Positions 8,441 through 17,546 of a stretch of DNA of 64,000 nt are shown piece by piece. Source of the DNA: CAYPHJ01 sp964410485 (GTDB lineage Bacteria; Desulfobacterota; Binatia; UBA9968); assembly GCA_964410485.1 (NCBI GenBank), contig CAYPHJ010000006.1, positions 15,292 to 79,291 on the forward strand, written 5' to 3'. Each line of letters begins with the position of its first letter. Position 1 is the stretch's first letter. The notes under the pieces were generated by a model that saw nothing but the letters and a program-made list of their open reading frames with translations, searched no databases and had not been told where the DNA came from. The translations under genes and the position numbers were made by a program.

Positions 8441-10183
8441 ATGACCGTTGATCCGGTGACATTGCAGGTCATCCAGGCGCGTTTGGCCGGTATCGTCCAG
8501 GAGATGCAAAACTCTCTGTTCCGCACCGGCTACTCTACTATTATTCGCGAGTCCCAAGATGCTAGCTGCGCCATCCTCAACACCGAGGGCGACGTTATCG
8601 CGCAGCACGTCGTGCTGCCGCTTCACATGGGCGCCTTTCCCGCCTGTGCCGCGGGAGTATTACAGTGCCATTGCGCAGCCGAGATCCACGAGGGGGACGC
8701 CTTTATTACCAATCATCCTTACCTCGGCGGCAGCCCCCACGCGCCCGACATGGCCGTGCTTACGCCAGTTTTTTACCGCGGCGACTGGGTTGGGTTTGCC
8801 GCAAACATGGCCCACAAGAGTGATATCGGCGGCACCGTTCCAGGGAGCGGCTCGGGTAGCGCGCGCGAAATCTTCCAGGAAGGCCTCCACCTTCCCCCAG
8901 TCAAGCTGGTGTCGCGCCTTCGGCCTGTCGTAGAGATTGAAGCGCTACTGGAGAGCAACAGCCGCACTCCGGCTCTTGTGCTAGGTGATCTGCGCGGCCA
9001 GGTAGGCGCCGCTCGATTGGGTGAACGGCGCCTGGCCGAACTCATGGATCACTACGGCAAAGAAACAGTGCTTCAAGCCACTGAGCTATTGTCGTCTTAT
9101 ACCGAGAGCCGTGTGCGCCAGACCATCGCTTCGTGGCCCGACGGCGAAACCGAGGGCGAAAGTTTCGTCGATCATGACGGCATTCATCTTGACCGGCCCG
9201 TTCGCGTGCACGTGAAGATAAAAAAAGTAGGCGCAAGGCTGGAGTTCGATTTCAGCGGTTGCAGCGATCAGACACAGGGCCCCGCAAATATTCGTCCTCC
9301 TCTTGTCAAGGCCGCCTGTGCTTACTGCCTGGTAACGTTGGTTGACCCTTACGTGCCTATCAATCAGGGGTTAGCGCGAGTCATAGAAGCACGCTTCCGT
9401 GACGGCAGTGTCGTTGCTCCTCGATTTCCCGCAGCCGTGAACACCTACATGCCAACAGCCCTCGCCGTGGTTGAGGCAATTTTTAGAGCACTGGCTCCTC
9501 TGGTGCCCGCCAGGACCATCGCGGGCGGCTCCGGCAGTGCCGCGCTGGTTCTTGGCGGACGTGATCCTCATAGCGACCGTGCCTACGTGCATTATGAGAT
9601 CTTTAGCGGCGGTACCGGCGCGCGCTCGGGAAAAGACGGCGTTTCGGCCACCGCCTTTCATTTGAGCAATTGTAAAACCGCGCCTATCGAGATTATCGAA
9701 TCGGAATTCCCAACTCGCATCGAGCGCTTCGAAATGCTCACCGATTCCGGGGGAGCGGGGCGGTGGCGAGGTGGTCTAGGCTTCGTGCGCGACTACCGTA
9801 TCCTGGCGGACGAGGTGCGCTTTTCCATGCGCACAGACAAACATGTGGTCGAACCTTGGGCCGGGAGCGGTGGCATGAACGGCGGTAAAGGCGCCTGCAT
9901 CGTCAGTCCGGGGCAGCCTGACGAGACGAGCTTACCCTCGCGATTTGGCGACTACAAGCTCCGCTGGGGCGATTTGGTTCGAGTTGAGCGGCCCGGTGGA
10001 GGAGGCCTCGGGAGTCCTCTTGAGCGCCCCGCCTCTGCGGTTCTGGAGGACGTGCGTCAGAGATACGTTTCGATCACAAAGGCAAGGATGTATTACAACG
10101 TAGTTATTGAGCTGACCGACAGCGAGCCCACCCTGAACCTTTCCGAAACGGCAAAATTACGAGGAGAAAAGCCAAAAAAGTAG
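8441..10183 (+). CDS. Hydantoinase subunit B family protein, copy 2 (HyuB-like)
   Basis: 580-aa paralogue of the preceding gene. The first about 150 residues are almost identical to copy 1 (same TVDPVTLQVIQARLAG start and the same ITNHPYLGGSPHAPDMAV stretch), whereas the middle and the C-terminal third differ clearly, for example MNGGKGACIVSPG and the terminal Lys-rich LRGEKPKK. All family motifs are kept, including PGGGGLGSPLERP, so it looks functional rather than decaying. Two B subunits for one A subunit suggest alternative B partners of differing substrate range or a mixed complex (inference). Confidence 0.9.
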   Translation: MTVDPVTLQVIQARLAGIVQEMQNSLFRTGYSTIIRESQDASCAILNTEGDVIAQHVVLPLHMGAFPACAAGVLQCHCAAEIHEGDAFITNHPYLGGSPHAPDMAVLTPVFYRGDWVGFAANMAHKSDIGGTVPGSGSGSAREIFQEGLHLPPVKLVSRLRPVVEIEALLESNSRTPALVLGDLRGQVGAARLGERRLAELMDHYGKETVLQATELLSSYTESRVRQTIASWPDGETEGESFVDHDGIHLDRPVRVHVKIKKVGARLEFDFSGCSDQTQGPANIRPPLVKAACAYCLVTLVDPYVPINQGLARVIEARFRDGSVVAPRFPAAVNTYMPTALAVVEAIFRALAPLVPARTIAGGSGSAALVLGGRDPHSDRAYVHYEIFSGGTGARSGKDGVSATAFHLSNCKTAPIEIIESEFPTRIERFEMLTDSGGAGRWRGGLGFVRDYRILADEVRFSMRTDKHVVEPWAGSGGMNGGKGACIVSPGQPDETSLPSRFGDYKLRWGDLVRVERPGGGGLGSPLERPASAVLEDVRQRYVSITKARMYYNVVIELTDSEPTLNLSETAKLRGEKPKK

Positions 10184-10212
10184 TGGAAAAAAAGGCATGC
10201 CTCTGCTATAAG
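10184..10212 (+). promoter_or_regulatory. Candidate promoter of the SWIB gene
   Basis: TGGAAA (10184-10189), 17 bases, TATAAG (10207-10212), about 33 bases before the start codon. A good Shine-Dalgarno (AAGGAGG, ending about 10241) follows, so the gene is probably transcribed separately from hyuB2. Confidence 0.45.
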
Positions 10213-10245
10213 CACTGCTAAACTATTCGGCTCCAAGGAGGAACA

Positions 10246-10521
10246 ATGGCGACAAAGAAAAAACGGAAACCCAACGCGGCATTCATGAAGCCTATGGAAC
10301 CGGACGCGGCCCTTGGCGCTGTCGTTGGCACCAAGCCGCTTCCGCGAACGGAGGTGACAAAGAAAATGTGGGCCTATATCAAGAAAAATGGCCTGCAGGA
10401 CAAAAAGAAGAGAACGAACATCAATGCCGACGATAAGCTAAAACCGATTTTCGGCGGCAAAAAACAAGTTACGATGTTCGAGATGACCAAGCTGGTCAAC
10501 AAACATCTGAAAGCGACCTGA
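10246..10521 (+). CDS. SWIB/MDM2-domain protein
   Basis: 91-aa basic protein consisting of a Lys-rich N-terminal tail (residues 1-20) and one SWIB-type domain (about residues 25-90; TEVTKKMWAYIKKNGLQDK followed by INADDKLKPIFGGKKQVTMF). SWIB domains are best known from eukaryotic chromatin remodellers, but stand-alone copies occur in bacteria such as Chlamydiae. The basic charge suggests a nucleoid- or topoisomerase-associated role, which is inference. It has a strong AAGGAGG ribosome-binding site and its own promoter candidate, and a strong hairpin follows. Confidence 0.85.
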   Translation: MATKKKRKPNAAFMKPMEPDAALGAVVGTKPLPRTEVTKKMWAYIKKNGLQDKKKRTNINADDKLKPIFGGKKQVTMFEMTKLVNKHLKAT

Positions 10522-10523
10522 TC

Positions 10524-10562
10524 AATCCAGTGCCGCGGAATTGCTCCGTGGCACATTGGATT
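10524..10562. terminator. Strong hairpin downstream of the SWIB gene
   Basis: AATCCAGTGCCGCGGA pairs with TCCGTGGCAC-AT-TGGATT across a 5-base loop (ATTGC): 16 pairs with one G-T and a 2-base bulge. It starts two bases after the stop. There is no U-tract, so it may be an mRNA-stabilising hairpin or a repeat rather than a classical intrinsic terminator. The rest of the gap to 10795 shows no convincing gene. Confidence 0.55.
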
Positions 10563-10795
10563 CTGCTCGTCGGAGGAGCAACAATTCCACTGAAGGTGGC
10601 GTCTTTCTGTGGGGTTTCCTCGTGAGCAAACGATCCCACCGCCGGGCTAATACTCGTTTTGTTATTCATATTGTGCCTGTCAATCGCCTTCGCGCAGGAA
10701 GTGGAGGCGGGTCCCTCTGCGTTGGTGGCGTAACGCGCTGCCGTGTTTAGTTAGTGTTCGGCGCGCCTACTGGTTGCGTTAACGCTTGCCCTGTG

Positions 10796-12220
10796 TCAGC
10801 GATTGACTGCTTCAAATAAATGAAGCTGGCGCGTGTGCCCTTCGTCTTCGAAATGAACCGGATAATTGCCGGTGAAACACGCATCACAGAACCCCCGCGT
10901 GTCGTTATTGAAATACACATACATCCCCGCACGGCTGAGGTAAGCCAGAGTATCCGCTTCGACGAAACGGCGAATCTCCTCAATGGAGCAAGACGAAGCG
11001 ATCAGCTCCGAGCGCGTGGGGGTATCGATGCCATAGTAGCACGGGCTGATCGTGGCTGGTGAGCTGATGCGCAGATGGACTTCTGTCGCGCCCGCATCGC
11101 GTAGCATGCGAATGATCTTTCGGCTGGTCGTGCCGCGAACGATAGAGTCATCCACAACCACGACTCTCTTACCACGCAAAACTTCTTTTTGCGCGTTGAG
11201 CTTGATCTTAACGCCGAAATGGCGAATGGACTGCTGTGGCTCAATAAAGGTCCGGCCGACGTAATGATTACGTATGAGTCCGAATTCTAACCGTATGCCC
11301 GATTCCTCGGCAAAACCGATGGCTGCCGGAACCCCGGAATCCGGCACAGGAGTGACCAGATCCGCTTCCACGGCGCTTTCGCGCGCGAGCTGGCGACCCA
11401 GTGCTTTGCGCACCTGGTAGACATTGTTACCAAACAGGTTGCTGTCCGGACGCGCAAAGTAGACGTATTCGAAAACGCATTTCGCGTGGCCCGACGGGGG
11501 AAAAGGTTTGAGCGACTCCAGCCCGCCGGGCCCGAAGGTAACGATTTCTCCAGGCTCCACCTCGCGCACATACTCGGCTTCGATCAGATCGAGAGCACAC
11601 GTTTCCGAGGCCACGACATAAGCTCCCTGGTTTGAACCTGCAACAAATTTCCCCAAGACGAGCGGTCGAAAGCCCATCGGATCGCGAGCCGCAATCATCC
11701 GATCCAATGTCAAAAAGAGCAGCGAGTAGGCACCCTTCACGCGACTCAGGGCCTCCACAATTCGGCCCATGAGAGAGGATTCGCGGGAAGTCGCAATAAG
11801 GTGAATAATCACTTCGGTATCCGATGTCGATTGAAAGATGGAGCCGGACCGCTCCAATTCCTCACGCAGGACTGTACCATTGACGAGGTTGCCATTATGA
11901 GAGATCGCAATAGGGCCCTGGGAATATTCGACAACAAATGGCTGCGCGTTTCGCAGATGACTTTCCCCGGCAGTGGAATATCGATTGTGCCCGATCGCGC
12001 TCGCACCTTCGAGTCGTCTGATGACGTCTTCTTTGAACACGTCTGCGACGAGGCCCATTTGGCGATGAGAGATGAGCCCCTTGCCATCAGAACTCACGAT
12101 GCCACAGGATTCCTGCCCGCGATGCTGCAATGCGTACAGTCCTAAATAGACCATATTGGCCGCTTCAGGGTGACCGTACACTCCCATCACGGCGCACTCT
12201 TCGTGAAACTTATCCAACAT
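10796..12220 (-). CDS. purF: Amidophosphoribosyltransferase
   Basis: First step of de novo purine synthesis: PRPP + glutamine to phosphoribosylamine. From ATG 12220 it is 474 aa with an 8-residue propeptide (MLDKFHEE) preceding the catalytic Cys9 of the Ntn glutaminase domain; a start 15 bases upstream is less likely. The phosphoribosyltransferase domain has the PRPP loop VVVVDDSIVRGTTS. Four cysteines at the Bacillus-type 4Fe-4S positions are present (in HAKCVF, SPCYYG and GFCDACFTGNYP), so this is the iron-sulfur form. It is downstream of purL on the same strand. Confidence 0.96.
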   Translation of the reverse strand: MLDKFHEECAVMGVYGHPEAANMVYLGLYALQHRGQESCGIVSSDGKGLISHRQMGLVADVFKEDVIRRLEGASAIGHNRYSTAGESHLRNAQPFVVEYSQGPIAISHNGNLVNGTVLREELERSGSIFQSTSDTEVIIHLIATSRESSLMGRIVEALSRVKGAYSLLFLTLDRMIAARDPMGFRPLVLGKFVAGSNQGAYVVASETCALDLIEAEYVREVEPGEIVTFGPGGLESLKPFPPSGHAKCVFEYVYFARPDSNLFGNNVYQVRKALGRQLARESAVEADLVTPVPDSGVPAAIGFAEESGIRLEFGLIRNHYVGRTFIEPQQSIRHFGVKIKLNAQKEVLRGKRVVVVDDSIVRGTTSRKIIRMLRDAGATEVHLRISSPATISPCYYGIDTPTRSELIASSCSIEEIRRFVEADTLAYLSRAGMYVYFNNDTRGFCDACFTGNYPVHFEDEGHTRQLHLFEAVNR

Positions 12221-12231
12221 ACCGGCACGTA

Positions 12232-12325
12232 GCATATGGCATATCGCTTATAGCATATGGACTATGGCTGATGGGAATGATGTGGACCGATATGCTATCG
12301 GCCGCATGCTATACCCCATACGCCA
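12232..12325. repeat. CATATGCTAT-word inverted repeat between purL and purF
   Basis: The words GCATATCGCTTATAGCATATGG and CCGATATGCTATCGG/CATGCTATACC face each other across about 30 bases. It fills the gap between purL and purF and overlaps the region just upstream of the purF start. Confidence 0.5.
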
Positions 12326-12326
12326 A

Positions 12327-14561
12327 TTACTGTAACCAATGCGCAAGTCCCGACCTCCAAATGGAGCGCAGGTCCTCAACCGGCAGCTGCACTAAGGGCT
12401 CTAACACGAATCGGCTACCCCCCACCCTTCCGATGACCTCCATGGGCACATGGTACTTTGAAACCAACTCTTGGAGCTGGCTCAGTTTTTGTTCTTCGAG
12501 CGAAACGATAATGCGCGACTGAGACTCACTAAAAAGCACCGCGTCAGCACGAATCATTTCGCGGCTATCGATTCTTACACCCAGAGGTTTTTCGGGTCCG
12601 CCAATGCAGCACTCAACTAGTGCAACCGCCAGTCCACCATCGGCAATGTCGTGAGCCGAGCGCAACAGACCTTTTTCTATCCCCTCGATGCAACAGCTTT
12701 GAACAGCCAGCTCAAGCTTCAGATCGATCCATGGAGGCGTTCCTTTGACTAATCCGTGGACAACTTTGAGATACTCACTCGCGCCTAGCTCTTCTCGGGT
12801 GCGTCCAAGTAGCACAACGAGGTCGCCGGCCGACTTGAACCAAGGCGTAACCACCCGCTCCACCTTGGAAAGCACTCCGACCATGCCCACGGTCGGGGTG
12901 GGATAAATGGGCGTACCGTCGGTTTCGTTGTAAAAACTCACATTGCCGCTCACAACCGGAACGTGAAGCGCTATGCACGCGTCGCGCATACCGTGAATCA
13001 CTTCGGCGAACTGCCACATGACTTGGGGATTCTCGGGACTGCCAAAATTTAAACAGTCGGTCAACCCGATGGGTCTGGCGCCGACGCAAGCGAGATTGCG
13101 CGCCGCTTCGGCCACCGCAAGAACCCCGCCAACATAGGGGTCGAGGAAGCAATAGCGGCCATTACCATCTACGGTCAAGGCAAGCCCTTTTTCGGTTCCT
13201 TTAACCCGAATCACGGCGGCATCGGCGCCCGCCGAGACCACTGTGTTGCTGCGCACGTACTGATCGTATTGGCGATACACCCACTCTTTCGATGCCAGGT
13301 TCGGTGAGCCAATCAGTACTTTAAGCGTGGCGCCGAGATCTTTAGGTTCGGGCACCGTCGAGATATCCAAGCGCTGTAACTCATCCAAATTCGCCGGCGG
13401 CACGGTGGGCCGCTGGTAGAGGGGAGCGCCCTCGGTGAGAGCGGCGACGGGAATGCGAGCCACTTCCACGCCATTAAAAGCAGCACGGAATTGCCGATCA
13501 TCGGTGACCCGACCGACCACCACCGCATCGAGATCCCATTTCTCGACAATGCGCTTGACCTCGTCTTCCACCCCCTTTTTCGCCACCAACAGCATGCGTT
13601 CCTGTGACTCGGAGAGCAAAATTTCGTACGGAACCATCCCCTGTTCTCGCAATGGAACGCGTGACAAGTCAATCTCAACACCAGTGCCCGCTCGTCCCGC
13701 CATTTCAGCCGAGGAGCTCGTAAGGCCAGCGGCGCCCATGTCCTGAATCCCGACGAGATAATCGTGCTCCATCAACTCGAGACAGGCCTCCATCAGCAGC
13801 TTCTCAGTGAAAGGATCGCCAACCTGCACAGTCGGCCGCCGCTGCTCTTTATCTTCGGAAAATGACTCCGACGCCATTGTTGCGCCGTGAATGCCATCAC
13901 GTCCGGTTTTCGAGCCAACGTAAATAATTGGGTTGCCAGGGCCGTTTGCCTTGCCGGTGAAGATACGGTTTTTTTTTGTGATACCCAAGGTCAAGGCGTT
14001 CACCAGGATGTTGGCGTTGTAACACTCGTCGAAACAAATCTCGCCTCCCACGGTGGGCACGCCGACGCAGTTGCCATATCCCCCGATGCCAGCCACCACT
14101 CCCGCGACCAAATAGCGCGTGCGCGGATGATCGATACTGCCAAAACGTAACGAATTGAGCGAAGCAACCGGGCGCGCGCCCATTGTGAAGATATCCCGCA
14201 AAATGCCGCCGACACCTGTCGCGGCCCCTTGATACGGCTCGATGAACGACGGATGATTATGACTCTCCATTTTGAAAGCGACCGCCAATCCCTCCCCAAT
14301 GTCCACCACCCCTGCATTTTCTCCGGGGCCCTGCAGCACATGTGCGCCTTCGGTCGGAAGAAGTTTCAAATAGTACCGCGAACTCTTGTAACTGCAGTGC
14401 TCCGACCACATGACGGAAAAAATGCCAAGCTCGGTATAGTTAGGCTCGCGCCCGAGCAGTTCGACGATTCTTTCATACTCTTGCACAGTAAGGCCGTGGG
14501 CGGAGACCACCTCGGAACTCACGGACGGCTGGCTCAATGCTGTCGATTTCACGTCATTCAT
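12327..14561 (-). CDS. purL: Phosphoribosylformylglycinamidine synthase II
   Basis: Small-type PurL (744 aa from ATG 14561), the ATP-dependent FGAM synthase subunit that works with PurS and PurQ. The start was chosen because the ATG overlaps the purQ stop by 8 bases and begins just before the conserved GLTVQEYERIVELLGR. Visible motifs include FSVMWSEHCSYKSSR, the nucleotide/metal region FKMESHNHPS, GVGGILRDIFTMGARP and GDPFTEKLLMEA. The internal pseudo-repeat (AIRM/PurM-like halves) is complete. The 29-codon upstream extension overlaps purQ and is not conserved. Confidence 0.96.
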   Translation of the reverse strand: MNDVKSTALSQPSVSSEVVSAHGLTVQEYERIVELLGREPNYTELGIFSVMWSEHCSYKSSRYYLKLLPTEGAHVLQGPGENAGVVDIGEGLAVAFKMESHNHPSFIEPYQGAATGVGGILRDIFTMGARPVASLNSLRFGSIDHPRTRYLVAGVVAGIGGYGNCVGVPTVGGEICFDECYNANILVNALTLGITKKNRIFTGKANGPGNPIIYVGSKTGRDGIHGATMASESFSEDKEQRRPTVQVGDPFTEKLLMEACLELMEHDYLVGIQDMGAAGLTSSSAEMAGRAGTGVEIDLSRVPLREQGMVPYEILLSESQERMLLVAKKGVEDEVKRIVEKWDLDAVVVGRVTDDRQFRAAFNGVEVARIPVAALTEGAPLYQRPTVPPANLDELQRLDISTVPEPKDLGATLKVLIGSPNLASKEWVYRQYDQYVRSNTVVSAGADAAVIRVKGTEKGLALTVDGNGRYCFLDPYVGGVLAVAEAARNLACVGARPIGLTDCLNFGSPENPQVMWQFAEVIHGMRDACIALHVPVVSGNVSFYNETDGTPIYPTPTVGMVGVLSKVERVVTPWFKSAGDLVVLLGRTREELGASEYLKVVHGLVKGTPPWIDLKLELAVQSCCIEGIEKGLLRSAHDIADGGLAVALVECCIGGPEKPLGVRIDSREMIRADAVLFSESQSRIIVSLEEQKLSQLQELVSKYHVPMEVIGRVGGSRFVLEPLVQLPVEDLRSIWRSGLAHWLQ

Positions 14562-15264
14562 GCAGTTGTTCCACTCTGGCGCAGGCCGCGGTGATCGAGG
14601 AAAAAATCTTGAGCCCATCTTCACTACCGAGGAGCTTGTGGCAGGCATCTTCCGGATGGGGCATCAACCCAAACACATTACGGTTTTCGCTACAAATCCC
14701 GGCAATATTGTCCAAAGAGCCGTTGGGATTCGCAGCGGGAACCGCTTTGCCTTTGGCATCGACGTAACGCAAAAGAATCTGTCGGTTCTTGCGCAGCCGC
14801 TCGAGCGTGCCAGAATCTGCGTAGTAGCAGCCTTCCCCATGTTTCACCGGCAGCTTGAGCAACTGGCCCTTCTTCGTTTCACAAGTGAACGGCGTGTCAG
14901 TTTCTTCCACACGCAGCCACACCGGCTGACAGACGAATTGGAGGCCGGCATTGCGGACCAAAGCTCCCGGCAGGAGTCCGGCCTCACAGAGGATCTGAAA
15001 ACCATTGCAGATGCCTAAGACCAACCCTCCCTGCTGGGCAAATTTCACCACGCCGCGCATGATCGGCGCAAAGCGGGCCATCGCACCGCAGCGCAGATAG
15101 TCGCCGTAAGAAAACCCGCCAGGCAAGACCAGACAATCGAATTGACCTGCAAGCTCCTCTTTGTGCCACAGGAGCTTCACGCGTTGACCCATCTCTTCCT
15201 TGAGACAGTCGTAGACGTCCTGATCGTCACAGGAGCCTGGAAAAACAATCACACCCCAACGCAT
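14554..15264 (-). CDS. purQ: Phosphoribosylformylglycinamidine synthase I (glutaminase)
   Basis: Class I glutamine amidotransferase subunit of FGAM synthase. 236 aa from ATG 15264 (MRWGVIVFPGSCDDQD); the longer reading starts in a repeat. The nucleophile Cys is in LGICNGFQILCEAG and the partner His/Glu in MPHPEDA. Translation is probably coupled to purL (8-base overlap). It is separated from purS by a GTTCAA-type inverted repeat. Confidence 0.96.
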   Translation of the reverse strand: MRWGVIVFPGSCDDQDVYDCLKEEMGQRVKLLWHKEELAGQFDCLVLPGGFSYGDYLRCGAMARFAPIMRGVVKFAQQGGLVLGICNGFQILCEAGLLPGALVRNAGLQFVCQPVWLRVEETDTPFTCETKKGQLLKLPVKHGEGCYYADSGTLERLRKNRQILLRYVDAKGKAVPAANPNGSLDNIAGICSENRNVFGLMPHPEDACHKLLGSEDGLKIFSSITAACARVEQLHE

Positions 15265-15276
15265 AGAACTAACTTT

Positions 15277-15360
15277 GTTCAAGGGTTCAAAGTTCAAAAG
15301 TTCAATGGATTAGAAATCGAATCCTCCCCTTTGAACACTTGAACCGTTAAACTTTTGAAC
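15277..15360. repeat. GTTCAA-word inverted repeat between purS and purQ
   Basis: Left arm 15277-15305 (GTTCAAGGGTTCAAAGTTCA...) and right arm 15329-15360 (CTTTGAACACTTGAACCG...) are complementary. It lies immediately upstream of purQ within the operon. Related words occur at 16976-17055, 31578-31600, 33867-33945, 45324-45356 and 59999-60160. Confidence 0.6.
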
Positions 15361-15386
15361 TCCCATTTAGAGTGTACCGCGATCGG

Positions 15387-15638
15387 TCACGGGGTTCCAT
15401 CTTGAATGTCAAAGCGATAATCCTCGATCACAGGATTCGCCAGCAGCTTGTCGCACATCTCCCGAATCCGCGCTTCGGCCGCTTCTCGTGATGTCGCCTC
15501 GAGCTGAACCTCGATGTACTTGCCGGTTCGTACATCCTGCACCTCGCCGTACCCCAACGAATGCAACGAGCGCTCGAGGGCTTTGCCTTGCGGGTCGAGA
15601 ACGCCGCTCTTTAAAGATATAAAAATCTTTACACGCAT
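15387..15638 (-). CDS. purS: Phosphoribosylformylglycinamidine synthase subunit PurS
   Basis: 83-aa small subunit that bridges PurL and PurQ for ammonia transfer. The VKIFISLKSGVLDPQGKAL start and the GYGEVQDVRTGKYIEVQL centre are characteristic, and the length is normal. It lies 15 bases after purB; its presence explains why PurL here is the short type. Confidence 0.95.
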   Translation of the reverse strand: MRVKIFISLKSGVLDPQGKALERSLHSLGYGEVQDVRTGKYIEVQLEATSREAAEARIREMCDKLLANPVIEDYRFDIQDGTP

Positions 15639-15653
15639 ACCGACGAGAACTGA

Positions 15654-16946
15654 CTAGGGGAAAACTCTGCGAAAGATGAGGTCCACATTCGCCAGATGCC
15701 CTTTGAGGTCCCAAATAGCTTCCAGCTCTTTCGCCGAGATATAGCGGTTAATCTCCGGATCGCCCGCCAATTCCTGTTTTAAGCTTCCCCCATCCCTGGC
15801 TACCTTAAGCGCATGGCGCTGGACCATCCGGTAGGCGTCGTCACGCGCCAGCCCTTTTTCGACCAGCGCTAGCAACACCTTTTCTGAATAAATCGTCCCG
15901 CCGCTTTTTTCGAGATTGTGCATCATGTTTTTGGCATGAACGGTGAGATTGCCGATAACATAGATCATCCGCCGCAGCATAAAATCGAGCACGATCGTGG
16001 CATCTGGCCCGATCACCCGCTCTACTGATGAATGGCTAATGTCCCGCTCGTGCCACAAAGAAACGTTTTCCATCGCGGCCAGCGCGTAGGATCGCATGAG
16101 GCGCGCAAGGCCGGAAACATTTTCCGATAGTATCGGATTGCGTTTATGCGGCATGGCCGATGAACCTTTCTGGCCTTGAGTGAAAGGCTCTTCCACCTCC
16201 TGCACTTCCGTGCGTTGCAAATGGCGGATCTCGGTGGCGATCTTTTCCAGCGAGCTGGCAACCACGGCGAGGGTAGCGAAAAAATATGCATGCCGGTCAC
16301 GCTGGATGATCTGATTGGAAATCAACGCCGGTTTCAGCCCGCTCTTCTCGCAGACATAAGCTTCGACTTCGGGAGAGATTTGCGCGAAGGTACCAACGGC
16401 TCCCGAAACTTGCCCTACACTCACATCCTCCGCGGCCTTTTCAAGCCGGCTGAGATGGCGCTGCATCTCCTGGTACCACAGCGCCAGCTTCAGCCCGAAG
16501 GTCATGGGCTCCGCATGCATTCCGTGAGTTCGACCGATCATCACGGTCCATTTGTGTTTTGCCGCTTGCCGCCGCAAAACCTGCATCAGCTCCTTTACAT
16601 CCTCGATCAACAGGTTCGAAGCTTCCTTGAGTTGGATGGCAAACGCGGTATCCATGACATCAGACGATGTCATGCCCAAGTGAAGGAAGCGCGCATCATC
16701 ACCGATCGATTCCGCCACGCAACTCAAGAAGGCGATGATTTCATGCTTGACGTCGCTTTCAATCTTGCGGATGCGTTCAACATCAAAACGGGCCTTTTTC
16801 TTGATTCTGGAAACGGCATCTTGCGGAACTTTCCCCAATTGGGCCAGGCCCTCGGCAGCCAGAATCTCCACCTCGAGCCATTTCTGAAAGCCGTTTTCTT
16901 CCGACCAGATGCGGCCCATTTCCGGCCGTGTATAACGTGAAATCAT
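15654..16946 (-). CDS. purB: Adenylosuccinate lyase
   Basis: 430-aa fumarase/aspartase superfamily enzyme acting twice in purine synthesis (SAICAR to AICAR, adenylosuccinate to AMP). The family signature GSSAMPHKRNP and the upstream SSDVMDTAFAIQL and GRTHGMHAEPMTFG stretches (substrate and catalytic His regions) are intact. It starts MISRYTRPEMGRIWSEEN, as is usual. It is the first gene of the purB-purS-purQ-purL-purF run, after dut. Confidence 0.96.
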   Translation of the reverse strand: MISRYTRPEMGRIWSEENGFQKWLEVEILAAEGLAQLGKVPQDAVSRIKKKARFDVERIRKIESDVKHEIIAFLSCVAESIGDDARFLHLGMTSSDVMDTAFAIQLKEASNLLIEDVKELMQVLRRQAAKHKWTVMIGRTHGMHAEPMTFGLKLALWYQEMQRHLSRLEKAAEDVSVGQVSGAVGTFAQISPEVEAYVCEKSGLKPALISNQIIQRDRHAYFFATLAVVASSLEKIATEIRHLQRTEVQEVEEPFTQGQKGSSAMPHKRNPILSENVSGLARLMRSYALAAMENVSLWHERDISHSSVERVIGPDATIVLDFMLRRMIYVIGNLTVHAKNMMHNLEKSGGTIYSEKVLLALVEKGLARDDAYRMVQRHALKVARDGGSLKQELAGDPEINRYISAKELEAIWDLKGHLANVDLIFRRVFP

Positions 16947-16975
16947 AAGGGCGCGCGAGACTTTCCTGTTTTACC

Positions 16976-17055
16976 CTTCAAAGCTCAATGCTCCAGGTTC
17001 AAGGCAAAATGCGGGTGTTCCTCCCGTAAAACCTTGAACTCTTGAACCTTTGAGC
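16976..17055. repeat. GTTCAA-word inverted repeat between dut and purB
   Basis: Left arm 16979-17008 (AAAGCTCAATGCTCCAGGTT...) and right arm 17030-17055 (ACCTTGAACTCTTGAACC...TTTGAGC) are complementary, ending at the dut stop codon. Confidence 0.6.
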
Positions 17056-17513
17056 TAATCTTTGCTGTCCGTATGACCAAAGCCGCCGCTCTGGCGGTGC
17101 GAGCCGGGCAGCTCACTGACCTCCACCCAACCGACGCGCGACACTCTCTGAACGACCATCTGAGCGACTCGCTGGCCTCGGCGAATCGTGATCGGGTCTG
17201 TGCCCAAGTTAACTACAATGAGCTGGATCTCGCCGCGATAATCGGAATCGATTGTCCCCGGACTATTGACAATGGTCAGACCTTCTTTGAGCGCCAGCCC
17301 ACTACGGGGACGGATCTGCGCTTCAAATCCCTCCGGCAGCGCCACGGCAATACCGGTAGGAATTAAAGCCCGTTCCATTGAACCGAGGCGGATATCGAGG
17401 TCGTTGTCGGCACAAATATCCATTCCTGCCGAGCCCCCGGTCATATACGCGGGGAAAGGAACAGGCGTCTCGGTGGGCCGGACGCGTTTGATTGGGACTT
17501 TTACGGTTTCCAC
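17055..17513 (-). CDS. dut: Deoxyuridine 5'-triphosphate nucleotidohydrolase
   Basis: 152-aa trimeric dUTPase, hydrolysing dUTP to dUMP. The five conserved motifs are visible: GSAGMDICA (I), RPRSGLALKEGL (II), NSPGTIDSDYRGEI (III), RRGQRVAQMVV (IV) and the C-terminal SHRQSGGFGHTDS (V, with the glycine-rich end). Normal length. It sits between the M16 peptidase gene and purB on the same strand. Confidence 0.96.
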   Translation of the reverse strand: METVKVPIKRVRPTETPVPFPAYMTGGSAGMDICADNDLDIRLGSMERALIPTGIAVALPEGFEAQIRPRSGLALKEGLTIVNSPGTIDSDYRGEIQLIVVNLGTDPITIRRGQRVAQMVVQRVSRVGWVEVSELPGSHRQSGGFGHTDSKD

Positions 17514-17546
17514 CGGCGAAGCCGCAGTGGCCCTCCACCGTCAAGG

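Noticed and set aside
10541..10750. 69-codon plus-strand frame, and in another frame a signal-peptide-like stretch LLFILCLSIAFAQEVEAGP
   Set aside because: The first has no support and overlaps a hairpin; the second has only a TTG start, 24 codons and no ribosome-binding site.
16176..16940. Plus-strand frame of 254 codons opposite purB, and another (18750-19457) opposite pnp and the M16 peptidase
   Set aside because: Shadow frames with no domain; the minus-strand genes are certain.
15277..17055. GTTCAA-word repeats as a possible CRISPR array
   Set aside because: Words are short, irregularly spaced and paired as inverted arms; no constant repeat of 25-40 bases with unique spacers.
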